Below are positions 24,233 to 36,230 of a DNA stretch of 64,000 nt, one piece after another. The number at the start of each line of letters is the position of its first letter. The stretch's first letter is position 1. The notes under the pieces are model-generated. The model was not told where the DNA came from, did not search any database, and saw only the letters and a list, made by a program, of their open reading frames with translations. A program made the translations under genes and the position numbers. This DNA comes from Cutaneotrichosporon cavernicola (lineage: Eukaryota; Basidiomycota; Tremellomycetes; Trichosporonales; Trichosporonaceae), in the NCBI RefSeq assembly GCF_030864355.1, contig NC_083394.1, positions 3,162,001-3,226,000 of the forward strand. The letters are read 5' to 3'.

Positions 24233-25371
24233 GGAGCGCAACACAATTGCAGCAACAGCATGAGCATGTGAGAGGATACCAGAGCGGCGATGTATCTTGG
24301 GAGCATTTTTCTACATTACGGAATGGTGACAGCAGGTGAGATGAGCTGAGCAAGAGCAGGCCGTCAGCCCAGCCGATACTTGGTGTCTGGCTGGTAATGG
24401 AATGTCATTGTGGCCACTTTGTGTTGTGTATTATTATTACCCACTATCGCGCCCTTTCATGCGCAGTCAATCTGCAAGCCTCTGCCAAGAGGCAGGAGCC
24501 AACACTGCAACTAGACAGGTGGGCGATCGGACTGGTTGCTGGAACGGACGAGCGCAGGACATGCGAGAACGAGTTCAGAGTGCGGGCCATGAGCGGCCTG
24601 AGACGACGACGGCAAGGTGACATTCCTGTGCTTCTCCGGCCACTTTGCGTTACCGACACGCTCCGTCAACGCCGCTTTATGCAACTCGCCACTAACAAAG
24701 GCTTGGCCTCATTCATTTCGAGTGCCGAGAGGAGCCCACTTGAAGCCCACTTGCATCTGCGGCGCCCTCAGAGTCTCAATGGCTTGTAGTGTGAGGGGCT
24801 CGAAGGGGCTCTATGCTAGAGTGGGTGATGGATTGATGGATGGCGTTTTCAACCCCTACACCCCTAGATCACTCCACTTTATTGCTCCTTCTCCTGTTTC
24901 TACATCTCTATCCCCATCATATCCACCTTCATCACCATCCCTTCAACCTCTCTCTCCCTCTCTCTCTCTCTCTCTCCTGTTCTGCCTTATCAACCCCAGG
25001 CTTCATTTCGCCGATCTAGCCGACCCGCCCCCTTCCACTCTCTACTTGCCTCGGCAGTCCCTTTCGCCTCCACCGCTTCTCTCACTCCTCGTACTCGTCC
25101 TTGCATTGCATCCTCTCCTCCTTCTCTCGCCAACATCCAACTGTCTCGGATAAGCTGTTTCGGGTAAGCCTCACCATCCCTGCTTGCTAGCAGGTGGCTA
25201 TCGCTTTGATCCCATCACTTGCATTTGGCAACTATCCCGCTCCCCTTCCCCCCCTTTGTCATCACCCATCCATCACCCCCCGAAGGTCTATCCGCGCCAA
25301 GATCTTGTCCTCTCCTCCATCCCTTCTTCCCTTGTCCATCCAACACTCCTTCCATGCGCCTCCATTAAACC
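24233..25371. other. Intergenic region, 1.1 kb, upstream of permease
   Basis: No gene is supported. The right half (from about 24880) is strongly pyrimidine-rich and includes a CT microsatellite; it probably contains the promoter and a long leader of the permease gene. Confidence 0.5.
24948..24977. repeat. CT/CTCC microsatellite
   Basis: About 30 nt of nearly pure CT dinucleotides with two extra C. It lies about 400 nt upstream of the permease start codon. Confidence 0.85.
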
Positions 25372-28074
25372 ATGCCCGCGCCCCAGGACCACGCCGCGCG
25401 CGCGGCCGCCTTGGACTCTGAGCGCTCTGGCCTCACCGCGCCGTCCTCGGGGTCCGACTCGAGCAGTTCCAGTGACGACCGTAACCTCAACTACGGTCTC
25501 GCCGCACCAACACCATACAACACGTACATTGAGCCAACGACATCCCAAACCGACAGCGTGTACGTTGGCGCGCCAACTGCCTCCTACCTCTCCACAAACG
25601 ATGCCTACAACGACGCCTACCTCACCCCGACATACTCTGTACGCTCCGATTACGACGTGCCCTACTCGAGCCGGCCCGTACCCGCACCTCCGCAAATACG
25701 CACTTCGGATTCCGAGACTGAACTAGCGCCCGTCATGAGCCCCGATACGACGCGCACGACGCGCTCGAGCCTCACACCAGACCCAGGACGGATCAAGGGT
25801 CTCGGCTTCCTCTCGCGCCGCTCGTCCAAGACCGTCCTCGATCGCGACACGCTCCGGTTACAGCAGCTCGGGTACGACGCCGTGCTCGGGCGCAACTATA
25901 CGTTTTGGTCGTCGCTCGCGTTGGCGTGGCTCAACATCAACTCGCTCCAGGTGCGTTATTGACGCGAAATGCGTGCGCGCCTTCACTTTTCCCTCTCGGT
26001 GGTCCAGACCGAGGCAGCGGCGAGTCAGGTAACGTGAATGGAGCTGCTGCTCACCCCGCTCGTCCTCGTCGATCCTCCTGGACCGTGCCTTTGATGCAGT
26101 CGCATGGACAGCCGGGGCCGGGCAACGCGGGGCGGAACATGCCACCGCCCTGTCGCCGTTCTGAGACATTCACCTGCCTGTAGCAGGACCTGGTAGAACA
26201 CGGTTGACAACAGGGCACAATCTTCGCTGTCCCAGGCGCGTACAAGTACGGTGGGCCATCCATGATGGCAAGTCTTGATATGTGTCCGAGCTGACCGCAG
26301 CTTGTGGCTTGGCCAGTATCGGGTATCCTCAGCATGTGCATGGTGGCTACGATGAGCGAGCTCGCGTCCGCGTACCCTGTGGCAGGAGCAATGTCGTCCT
26401 GGGCATGGAAGCTCACGCGTAACGGCATTGGCGGCGAGCGGTACTGGGGCTGGATCGTCAGCGCGTTCGTCATGGGCGGCCACATCGGCAACCTCGTCCT
26501 CGTGTCTTGGCAGAATACGTCGCTCATCGTCGGCACCATGAACCTCGCGTTCGGATTCCAGGCCGAGTCGTGGCATCGTTTCATGTTCATGCTCGCGATC
26601 GTCACGGTCGTCGGGTGCGTAGGTATGACTCACTGGGGTAGCGGGCCACGGTACTGGAAATCGGCGGCTGGCTTCACCCTCGGCGCTTGGCTGTGCCTCT
26701 GCATCGCGCTGGTTGCCAAGGGAGTCACTCACCGAACCTACTCGAAGACGGAGCCCGCCATCTCGACACACTTTTATAACGACACGGGTTTCAGTAGCCG
26801 CGGTCTCGTGTGGCTCCTTGGCTGGCAGAACTGCACAATTGCGACCGGGTCCGACGTTTCCGCACACATGAGTGAAGAAACGCAGAACCCGAGCCGCAAC
26901 GTGCCCAATGCCATGATAATGAGTATCGTGGTGACTTACACCCTGGGTTACATTTCCATCATCCTGCTGTTCATCAGCGTCAAGCCGGGGGACGCGGCCG
27001 CCATTGCCGTCGCAGACTTTCCTGTTGGACACATTCTCCTCGCGGCAGTCAACGAAGATTACGCGATCGCCATCTGCTCCATCATGGCCGTCGTCCTCTG
27101 CATCCAGCTCCAGGCACAGCTGCAAGCCAGCTCGCGTTTCGCGTTCGCCCTCGCCCGTGACAACGCCATGCCCTTCTCCCACTTTGTCAAGCGTACCAAC
27201 AAGTACAAGCAGCCGTGGGTTGCGACACTGTTGTGCATCGGCCTCTGGGCACCCTGGTGTCTCTTGTTCTTCGCCAACCGCGGTCACGTCACTCCCGTCA
27301 TCACCGCATGCGCGTCCAGTCTGAGCATGTTGGGTTATGTGAGTGTGGGATGGACACAGCTCCTTGAATGGCAGTAGCTGACCCCAGGTCATTCCTATCG
27401 TCCTGTACCTGTTCAGCAAGAAGGACCTGCAGCAAGAAGGACGTACCAGCTGGTCGTTGCGGCGGTTCTCGCGTCCCATTGCCGTCATTGCCGCGCTGTA
27501 CTGCAGCGCGGTTGTGACGATGCAGATCTTCCCCACAAGGAGCCCCGTCACGGTCAACAGCATCTCCTGGACACCCGTCGTGGTGGCTGGTACGCTCCTG
27601 ATCTCGTTGATCACATGGAAACTCTACGGTTCGCGGCACTACAGCGGCCCAATCCGCGCGCTCACCAAGTGGGAAGCGGGCGTGGAACTGGACCTCGACT
27701 CAACACTGCAAATGAGCACGCAGCGGCCCTCACGAACAGTCTTGGTTCCAACAGAATACAACAAGCCGCCGAATTTGGAGGCGGACGTGCGCAGCGCAAA
27801 CACAGTGAGCGTGAACAGCGCGCGCACGGCGTCTATAGCCAGCGGCGGGGAATGGGCGGCCGCGCCATTCAGTACGGTCGACAGCGAGGTCGCGCACGAT
27901 CTCGGCCTCTCGTTCTCGTCTGGGTCGGCAACATCACACCCCTCGGGAGTGACGGGCGTCACACGCTCATCGGGACCGGTGGTGAGCTTTGCAATCAACA
28001 CGATGGGAAGAGTGGCCGAGGCAGACGACGAGGGGGATGGTGTGGGGGGACGGTCGCGCGGACGCTCAGTGTAG
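25372..28074 (+). CDS. APC-superfamily amino acid/choline-type permease
   Basis: This is a plasma-membrane-type permease of the amino acid/choline transporter family (relatives of yeast UGA4 and HNM1). Exons 25372-25950, 26214-26267, 26301-27338 and 27388-28074 give 785 aa. The third exon encodes most of the membrane segments. Family marks are YKYGGPSMMLVAWPVSG in the first helices, ELASAYPVAGAMSSWAW, and SDVSAHMSEETQNPSRNVP before the middle helices. The first intron (263 nt) lies inside TM1. The second intron (26268-26300, 33 nt) begins GCAAGT and so appears to be a GC-AG intron; no GT in the right phase explains the junction. N- and C-terminal tails are long, Ser/Thr-rich and hydrophilic, likely regulatory. 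The substrate is unknown. Confidence 0.9.
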
Positions 28075-28507
28075 TTTGTAGGGATTGTAGTGTTATGGTA
28101 TACTTGTTCACCGTGTCCAGGCAGTGTGGGGGGGATATATCCACGGTTACCACGGGCAACCAGCAGCTGCCAATTAAAGTATCAGTTATCTGGAGCCATA
28201 TCTCTGTGGTTAATAACATGAGGGACGGTAGGACAGAGCGGGGCGAGCGGGGCAGGTTCTCACAACATGAACCGCTTTCATCCCCCAACCGAACCCTCTA
28301 TGCAATGACCTAAAATCACCTATAGCATCTCATCAATTGACTCTGTAGGCGATTTTGTCATTGAGTCATGACAACTGGGCCTGTGAAGATTCGGCGTACA
28401 GTAACTAGGACTCGAACGTCGAGGACGCATGTGTCGCCGCGGCCCGCTCTCATTCCTCATCTCATCATCCCCCCTCCTCTCTCGTATCGAATCTGAGCAA
28501 GACTCGC

Positions 28508-28722
28508 TTCCGCCCACAGTGGTATCTAGTGCCCGGAACTTGCGCCCACACTGGTACCTATGCCCGGAACACGGCATAGAACCCGCCTCCGCCCACAGTG
28601 GCAGTGCCCGATCACGGCATAGAGCCCGCCTCCGCCCACAGTGGTACCTAGTGCCCGGAACACATAGAGCCCGCCTCCGCCCACACTCGTACCTAGTGCC
28701 CGGAACACATAGAGCCCGCCCA
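28508..28722. repeat. Tandem repeat, five 34-45 nt copies
   Basis: Five diverged copies carry the core words CCGCCCACAGTGG, TACCTAGTGCCCGGAACA and CATAGAGCCC. The two right-most copies are the most alike (45 nt each, differing at a few positions); left copies are shorter or rearranged. The pattern suggests local expansion from right to left or decay of an older minisatellite. Confidence 0.85.
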
Positions 28723-28870
28723 TTCCTTCAGACCAGACCTTTACCATGACCTTGACCATCCCAATGTGGCGCCGAGAATCATTATTCCTGTAGGACCGCG
28801 CCATATCCCAGGCGTATCAGAGTCAGGTTGCTAATATAGCGCGTGGTTTTTGGCTTTTTCGCTGGGTATT

Positions 28871-28930
28871 GGTCGGCGGAGTGCAGAGTCGATAAGAGGG
28901 TAGGTCGGCGGCGTGCAGAGTCGATAACAG
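28871..28930. repeat. Direct duplication of about 32 nt
   Basis: Two adjacent copies start GGTCGGCGG and contain GTGCAGAGTCGATAA. Copy starts are at 28871 and 28903. Confidence 0.85.
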
Positions 28931-29541
28931 GAGGTGGTGGATGGGTGAGGAGTGCATGGTGTGGCAGAGCCTGGCGTTGTCAGACTCTCCGCGCGTGTCC
29001 CGATGCACCCTGTCATGGACATCAGGTGTGCTACTGAGGACGCAACTATGGCCAAGTCAAGTACGCTATGGATGACAGAATGGCATCGTCGACCGCATGG
29101 ACCTTGCGTCTGCGAATCTGAGTTTGCGTGTCAGCGAGTCGGCGCGTCGGCGAATATGATGACTAGGTGGCGTGGTGGTGTGAGTTGCGCAACTGACATG
29201 CTGTCTCAGCAGTAGCCTGTCAGTAGTTTTGGGTGTGTCAGGGTGTGACAAGCGAGAGGGACCATGTCGCACAGAGGGGTAGATGGGGGGGCGCCACAGC
29301 CGGCCAGTCAGTACGAGTACGAGACGAGACGAGACGAGCATCGACGATGACATACAGCACCATCTACGTTCACAAAGCCCGAAGCGAAGCGATGCATAGC
29401 AGGTAGCAGGCACCGGCGTGGCGCAACTCGGCATGGCGCATACTGTATCTCGCCCCAATCTGGGCTTGCGAGGCGCGTCGAGGTCCACGGTGCGGTGCTG
29501 GAGTTCGCTCGAGACAGGATAGAGTTGATATCCTTTGGGTA

Positions 29542-31411
29542 CTAGCGCGGGCCTGGGCGTTGGAGGAGCACGACCTTTGGTTTCGATGGCGGGGGGTCGT
29601 CGTTGGACGCGTAGGCGCGGCGCCAGCCGAACTCGCCGCGCCTCTCTCCCTCACGCTCACGCTGGCCCTGGGGCTGGCCCTGGGTTTGGGTTTGAGCTTG
29701 GCCGTCGCGCCGGTCGCGGTCGCGGCGCGACTTGTCCTTCTTCTCCTCTGCGTCGCGGACATGGTGCACTAGCGCCGGTCCAGGACGTTGGAGGAGGGTA
29801 AAGCCGCCTCCGCGGTCGCGACCACGACCACCGCGCCCGCGACCACGACCGCGTCCGCGTCCCTCGAGTGGTGCAAAGTGGTTGCCGACCGGCGAATGCG
29901 GGACATGCGGGTGGGAGGAATGTGGAGGTGGGCCAAGTGGGCGGCCCGGCGGAGGAGGTGGCGCATGCGGGTGGCCAAGAGAGGGGGGCATGGGCGGAGG
30001 CGGCGCCATTCCCGGAGGCGAAGCAAAGTCGGGCTCCTCCGGCTCGGGACGGCGGAGGAGGATACGTACCTGCTCTGGCTCGGGTGGTCCGCCGCCGCGA
30101 CCGCGCCCTCTACCACGACGCCGATCACCACGGCGGCGCTTGGGGGGCTCGTCGTCGCCTTCCTCGTCGCGCAGGACCTCGAGGCGGAGTTCGAAGCGTT
30201 CTGCCTCCAGAGAGAGTGTATATCCCTCCGCCCTGTCGGCGTAGTTGACTGTGTTCTCTGGGGCTGTGCGGCGCTCGTCGACCGGCGGCGGGCCTACCTC
30301 GGCACTAAGCGGGGGATGGGCGATAAGGACTGCGGGCGCCATTTCATCCGCGCCCTCGGTGTTGTTGATTCGACGGAAATACGCCGCACAACCAAGCACG
30401 CGGGCGACCCAGCGTGGTGGGGCTTCGACGCCTGCGGGAGGTGGGAGGTCCTCGTCCTCGCCCTGCAGGCGGAGACCACGGCCGCGCTTGTAGTTTGTGC
30501 CGGCCTGGACGGTGAGGCTGGGATCGACCGAGACGAGGCCGTGCTGCCGCGAGGCGTGTTCGACGAAGCGGGCCGCGGCGCGGGCCGCGACAGCTGCAGC
30601 TGAGGGACCCTTCTTCAGCATATCGAGGGTGGTGATGGCATCGAGGGGAACGATAACTTCGCCTCCGCGTTGAAGGAGGGTGCGAACGGCGCGAGGCGCC
30701 CACATGAGTGCAGAGACGTCGAGGACCGAGACGCGCCAGGCGTCCTCACCCTCGTCCGAGTCATCGATGCGCGGCGAGCCCGAGTCGACGAGGTCGCGCG
30801 TGCCAGCGGAGGAGGGGGCGCGGGGAGCCACAGGAGACCGAAGGGCGACTGGAGAAAGAGGGTGCGCGGGAGGCGGTCCGCAAGGGGGAGGACCAGGAGG
30901 GCCGCGAGGCGATGGGCCTGGAGGACCGGGGCGTGCACGGGGAGGGCCGCCGCGAAGCGGCTGGGCATGCGGAAAGCCGGGCGAGCGGGGTCCGAGGCCA
31001 GGACTTGGGAGTGGGGGAAAGGCAGGCGACGCCGGGACGCGGTTGGCACCCGGCGAGCGCGGCCAGGCGTGTGTCACGGGGGTGCGGACATCACTGTTCA
31101 TGCCAACAGCGTTGACCTTGGACTCGAGGTCGGCAATCTGGTGCTCGAGGTAGGCCGCCGAGAGGGCCTTTGAGAGTGAGGCTTTCTTTGCGGCCTGGTG
31201 TGAGCGGTGATACTGGGGAGAGGCGATGGGTGGGGGGAGATCAAGGGTGACGAAGTTTGAGCGAGTCAAGTGTGAGCGAGGAGGGATGAGTCTAGCGTGT
31301 GGGAGGCGAGTTGTGGATGGCAGAGTGTGTGGGCAGGGCCGCATTCTTTGATAACGAGTGGGCAGCCATTCGCCAGGACCAACCAAGCACTCACGAGGTC
31401 GCCGTCGCGCA
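29542..31411 (-). CDS. PIN-domain protein with RG/RGG repeats
   Basis: PIN domains are often endoribonucleases, and RG/RGG repeats bind RNA, so an RNA-processing role is likely but unproven. Exons 31394-31411 and 29542-31194 give 556 aa; the 199-nt intron follows a six-residue first exon (MRDGDL). After a short coiled-coil-like start (KALSAAYLEHQIADLE) and a long Pro/Gly-rich linker, the PIN-like segment starts VSVLDVSALMW (Asp at about 158) with VIVPLDAITTLDMLKKG, which fits the first acidic residue and the EL-x-x-LKK region of PIN folds. The C-terminal half holds RGRGRGRGGG, GRGRGRGRGRGGRGRDRGGG, Pro-rich runs and Arg/Asp repeats. The same short phrase LLQRPGP occurs twice near the end. An upstream in-frame ATG at 31463 is possible. 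Confidence 0.75.
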
Positions 31412-31668
31412 TGTCGTGCCTAGTACATGGACTCTGTGGCGATGATAGAGGAGGGGTCAACAATATCGAGATGGGGCTAGTTGCTGTTGGTCTTTGGATT
31501 GAGTAGGATCAGTTGGCTTAAGGCTTGTTGGTGCGACCCACCACACTTGACCCAAGTCACGTGGTACAAGTCCACGTCACTAACATTCTTATCACTGTTT
31601 CCTGTTCCTCCGAGATGCAAAGAAGTTGAACTCGGTCTACGCTGTAGTTAACGATAACGACAACGACC

Positions 31669-32515
31669 ATGGTCCGCCCGCTTGCACGATTGGCCTCGCT
31701 CGCCGGCCCGAGCCGCGGATTTGCGTCCACCGCGCGCGCGATGGCTTGTGAGTGGACTCGTCCTTTGAGGTTTGCAGGCGCCTCTGTGCTGTGCTCTCGT
31801 TAGGCGTGAGGCAGGTTGCTGTGCTCTTGAGGCGTGAGGCAGGTCATGCCCAAGCAAAGTTCGCTGTGCTGGCATGTCTCACGCGCACGACCTCTGAGTC
31901 TTTCGTGCAATCACGCACTCGCAGTCGCCCAATCGTGGCCTCACAGCCTCGCTCACACCAGATCCCTTTTCCGGCAACGTCGCGTTCCCCGAGCCCAAGG
32001 CGCCCTCCCCGCTTCCCCAGAACCTCCTCACCCCCAAAAATGGGTGGCACGTCGTCGAGCACGTCAACGCCGGCCTGAGACAGGAGGTCGACCCCGAAGG
32101 CCTGCTCAAGACGCTGTTTGCGCGTCGTTCGCGCGACCGCCTGCGTACCGGTTCGGTCGTGTCCGTCCTCTCGTACCTCAAGGCGGACCGGTCAGGTGGC
32201 GTGCAGCCATTTTCGGGCGTGCTTATGAAGGTGCGGCGCCGTGGAGTTGACACGAGCTTTACGCTGCGCAACATTGTCGCCAAGACGGGTATCGAGATGA
32301 ACTTCAAGGTGTGCTCGCCCATGATCAAGGAGATCAAGATTGTGCGCCGCGCCGAGGGACGAAACGGACCGATCAAGGACCTGCGTCGTGCGCGCGCGAC
32401 ATACCTCCGCGAGAGGCCTGACATGATGGCCACCATTGCCAGCGCGCTCAAGCAGGACCAGGCACAGCGCGTCGCTGCTAAGCGCGACAGCCCCTCAGGC
32501 GGCAAGAAGAAGTAA
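31669..32515 (+). CDS. Mitochondrial large-subunit ribosomal protein bL19m
   Basis: This is the mitochondrial homologue of bacterial L19, located at the subunit interface of the large subunit. Exons 31669-31747 and 31947-32515 give 215 aa. The first exon is an Arg/Ala/Ser-rich presequence (VRPLARLASLAGPSRGFAST). The L19 core follows with TGSVVSVLSYL, QPFSGVLMKVRRRGVDTSFTLRN, and GIEMNFKVCSPMIKEIKIVRR. The C-terminus is basic and ends in three Lys. The 199-nt intron contains an internal 30-nt duplication. The gene lies head to head with the PIN-domain gene, 257 nt between start codons. Confidence 0.92.
31787..31844. repeat. 30-nt direct duplication inside bL19m intron
   Basis: Two adjacent copies (31787-31816 and 31817-31844) share TGCTGTGCTCT and AGGCGTGAGGCAGGT; the second lacks two bases. 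Confidence 0.9.
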
Positions 32516-32779
32516 CGGACACGCATGCATAGTGTACATCTCAGCTGGCAGAGCTACCCTATGGCCGGCCATGCCCGCTCTTCTTCCAGAAATCTAGCGT
32601 GGGGAGGGGTATCAATGTTTAGAGGTAGAACGCGAGGAGACATATGACGTTTTGGTGTGAACGTGGCGAGCAGTCTTTTGCAGAGACGATGAGCGGCGGT
32701 GGTGAGGGACCAGAAGCGCACAGGTACACAGGTAAGAGATTCAAATGCCAGAGAAGGAGACGAGTAGCTCAGACAAGTA

Positions 32780-35214
32780 CTATTGTGTCTGCGCAGCAGC
32801 ACCCTCGTTGTCGAGGCTGCGGTGGGCCTGGAGTCAGCAGAAGGCAGCCGTCGCTAGCTCACCTCGAGATCCCGCATTACCGCGGGGTCGATCGGCAGCA
32901 CCGACTTCCTCCTCATGTGTGGGGGCGTCTGTGGCTGGCTGCCACCAGGAGCGACCGCCGCGTTTAGGACGGGCGAATCGGGCTGCCCGTTAGCATTGAA
33001 GTCGGCGAAGCACTTACGCTCCGCTGTTCAATGCCCGGGTCAGCCACAATGTCGTCGGCGATCGAGCGCTCAAGCGTAAAGCTCTCGCTGACGTCGAACC
33101 CGTTGGCTGTCAGGTCGACCGATCCGTCGCCATCTTCCTCAAACGGTTCGGGGCGCGGAGGTGGCGACCGGGAGAGAAGTTCGGGAAGCGGCAGCGTCGA
33201 TCCGCTCGCCTTGTAGTTGGCCAGTGCCTGCTCACGGACAGCGATCCACTCCTCATGGCGCGCAACCGAGCGGTCATACTCTTCCTTGCGCTCGCGCTTG
33301 TAGTTGTGCTGCACCTCGTCAAAGAGCTCGGGATTGATCTCCATAAACAGTTTGAGCGCATTGTAGACCATCGAGTGGATCGTCCGGTTCCAGTGTTGTT
33401 TCGAGTTCTGGTACAGCGCCGGGAAGACGATTGGGAGGATGATGGCAATGTGCTCGCCCATGAGGTTAACAATGTACTCATTGTTCCAGTAGTAGAGGGC
33501 ACGCTCTGCGACCTGGAAGTGTTGAGAGTTGATGCAGCGCGCGAGCTGCGAGAAGAGAGGCTGCATGATCTTGGCAAACTCGGCGCCCTCGATGACGTCT
33601 AGAATCTCCTCGACCTCGTTGAGGTACATGACCTCCTTGGGTGAGTTGACCTTGGGCCAGTACCTCAGGAGGCCTAAGATGACCTCCTCGGTCAGCGCGG
33701 GATCCTTTTCCAGGAACTGAACAACACAGTACGCGAGTTGGGGGTGGTAGAGCGCGAGCGACTTGGCCTTGTGCAGCGGGAGCAGCACGCGCGTGAGGAA
33801 GATCTTATGCTCCTCCTTGAGGGGGAGGGCAAAGCCGTTGATGATCGAGCCCAGAATCTCGAGCAGCTCGGCAATGCCATTATGCCTCTCGGTCTCGTAA
33901 ACAAATTGGAAGAAGACGTGGTTGATCGAGCGGCGGATGAAGGCTCGGAGGTTGAGGAACTTGCCGTAGATGCGGTGAAGTGTAGTCTTGAGGAAGTCAC
34001 GCTCCCGAGGATCCTCCGAGTCGAAGAGCTCCAAGAGTTGCAGCACAAACGCCTGGTCAATGTACCTCTTGCCGATGTTGGTGTTGAAGTCGGCGCTCTC
34101 AACGAAGCGCAGGAACAACTCGTACACTATCTGGAGGTGTGGCCACGCGAGCTCGAGCACGGGCTCGTCCTCCTCGGGGTCGAACGCGTCGCCAGTGGGA
34201 TTGACCTGCGGTGGAATCGAGCGGAACAAGTTGGCTGAGAACTGCTGTCAGCGGGCCCAAGCTGGGGAAGCCGCACCATGCCGACGACCTCTGGGTAAAT
34301 GTTTTCAGTGATAACGCCGCGCTGCTGAGTGATGTACTCAAGCATCTCGTGTAGAGTCTGCGCCTTGACCTGCTTACCACGCAGCTCCGAGCTCGCGTCG
34401 TTAAAGTCGAACACGACTCTACATTGCTGGAGCTTGCGGACGAATAGGTCGTTGCGCTCCTCAGGACGGACCTCGTTAAAGTTAGGCAGCTTCTCAATGT
34501 CGACGCGTTCGGTGACGTAGAATCGCGAGCTACGTTGCTTGCGAGGCGTCTTGCCAACAATGGGAATCGTGTCCTTTGGTCCACGCAGACGGTTGAGCGG
34601 GTTGGCCTTGGGAGGGGTGGGCTGGCCGTCCGGTCCGCGATCGGGCGAGCCAAACTGGCGCGGTGAGTGTGGGATCGGGTCGGCAGGCATTTCCGTGTAG
34701 AGTGGTGGCTGAGGCGCACCCGAGATGATCACCAGAGGAGGAGCGGGCTGGGTCTTGTCAGAGATGGGCGAACGACGGGGAGTCAACGGCGCTCCTGCAG
34801 GCGCAGCAAGCGACGAAGACCCAGCTGCAGCATTCACATTGCCAGAAGAGGCCGAGTCCTGGGCGCCGCCCGTTGGGGCAGAGGCCGTCACATTATTGTT
34901 CGAGCCGCTTGTGGGGCCAGGAGACGAAGGACCGGGCGATGGCGAGTTGGACTGCTTCGAGTTGGACGGCTTGGCTTTGCCGTCGGATCCAGCCTTTGTC
35001 CGTGACAGCTGGAAACATGTTAGCAACGGCGCGCGTGAGTCTGACGTGGATACAGCCCACAGACGAGTGGTAGGAGTAGGAGGGGGGCCAAACGACCGTG
35101 CCTTGGCGGTGTTGTCTTGTTCTGAGTGCTGTTTGGGCTGCGGACGGGCGGGCCTGGGCCAGGCCAGGCAGAGGGGGGGATCCGACTTACCACGGCTTTC
35201 TTCAGCCCCTTCAT
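32780..35214 (-). CDS. RTS1: PP2A regulatory subunit B56/B' (RTS1)
   Basis: RTS1 directs protein phosphatase 2A to its substrates in stress response, mitosis and septation. Exons 35191-35214, 34277-35008, 33018-34244, 32863-32982 and 32780-32827 give 716 aa; introns are 182, 32, 35 and 35 nt. The first exon is only eight codons (MKGLKKAV). A Ser/Pro/Asn-rich N-terminus of about 190 residues precedes the B56 core, whose marks include [78 protein letters not shown] and [16 protein letters not shown]. The second intron ends in a tandem acceptor (ACAGCAG). The C-terminal tail is short and hydrophilic. It ends 264 nt from the convergent bL19m stop. Confidence 0.96.
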
Positions 35215-36230
35215 TGGTGTTTAAGCTGAGGGGGTTTAAGGTGAGCTTGCTCAGAGGAGAGCAGCGCAGAAGTGTGCTGCAAGGAAACTCTAGAGATGTA
35301 CGCGCTTGTGTTACAGTTGCGTGTTTGGTGTTGAGACTTGAGCGGCACGGGCGGAGGATGTTGCGCGTGGGAGGTTGCGGCAGCAGACGCGTCGGGATGG
35401 AATGGAGAGAGGAAGACAAGGTGTAGAGAGTGTGAGAGAAGAGTGTCGATGGGGTTTGGCAGGAGTGACGAAGCGAGGTTGCGCGCCTTGACCACTTGAT
35501 GTGACGCGGCGAGAGGGGTGCTAGCGCGCGTGGGAGGTTGGTGCGTTGTGCGCTTGGGTGATGTGAAGAGCAAGAAGAGAGGAGACAATGATTTAGGGGG
35601 ATGTGATGATGAGGACTGTGTTGATGTTGGATGGGGTTAGTGGAAGTGGGTTATAGTATAGTCTACTGTTCAAGTGTTGGAGTGGTTGTGTGAGTGCGTG
35701 GCGGAGGATGGTGGTGGGATGGATGGATGGGACGCTTGGTTGTATGGTGAGGGGTAACCCAAGTGGTTCAAAGTGGGGGGCCTCAGCTCTCCCCCCCTCC
35801 TTACTCATTCATGCCTTTGGCTCATGCCTACTACCCAGGGAAGTGAGGGGAAGGATCGCGCTCTCATCCATGTCGCATGTAGCCAGTCGCCACAGGGTTC
35901 CCCCCTTCCCCCCCTCGCCTTCCCCCCCTCCAAAGGCCCACCCAAGCAATCATAATCACACCCGGAATCAAATAGCCACGCGACGCCAACCAGACACTGA
36001 TGCTGCATGTAGCCTCCAGCCAACGAGATAGCCCCGGTAGTTCCGAACGAGTGGCGGCTCCTGAGTGGGTCAACCAATCCACCCACGACCATTTCGGGCC
36101 ATCTCGTCCTTGGTCGTAGCCTGTAGCCTGCTCCTAACCCCCTCTCTACCCGACCTCGTCCTCCACACCTCTAAACCTCTCCTCACCACTCCTTCCCTCT
36201 CCTACGTCAACCCCGCCAAAAACAATCACA
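35215..36230. other. Intergenic region, 1.0 kb, RTS1/QCR9 divergent promoters
   Basis: No gene is supported. Repeated TGTGAGAG/GTGTTG words flank the RTS1 start and may be leader sequence. Poly-C and poly-G runs occur near 35780 and 35890-35930. Confidence 0.5.

Larger units (their letters stand above)
28075..29541. other. Intergenic region with tandem repeats, 1.5 kb
   Basis: This lies between convergent genes. It contains a 43-45 nt tandem repeat (28508-28722) and a 32-nt duplication (28871-28930). No gene is supported. A tRNA T-loop-like word near 28410 fails stem pairing. Confidence 0.6.

Noticed and set aside
24397..24789. 130-codon plus-strand frame
   Set aside because: No domain, no typical codon use, and no leader or splice pattern typical of this genome.
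28385..28470. tRNA-like T-loop (GTTCGAGTCC on the minus strand)
   Set aside because: The T-stem does not pair and no matching D-arm or anticodon arm can be folded around it.
28508..28722. CRISPR-like array
   Set aside because: Copies are adjacent without unique spacers and the genome is eukaryotic; it is a tandem repeat.
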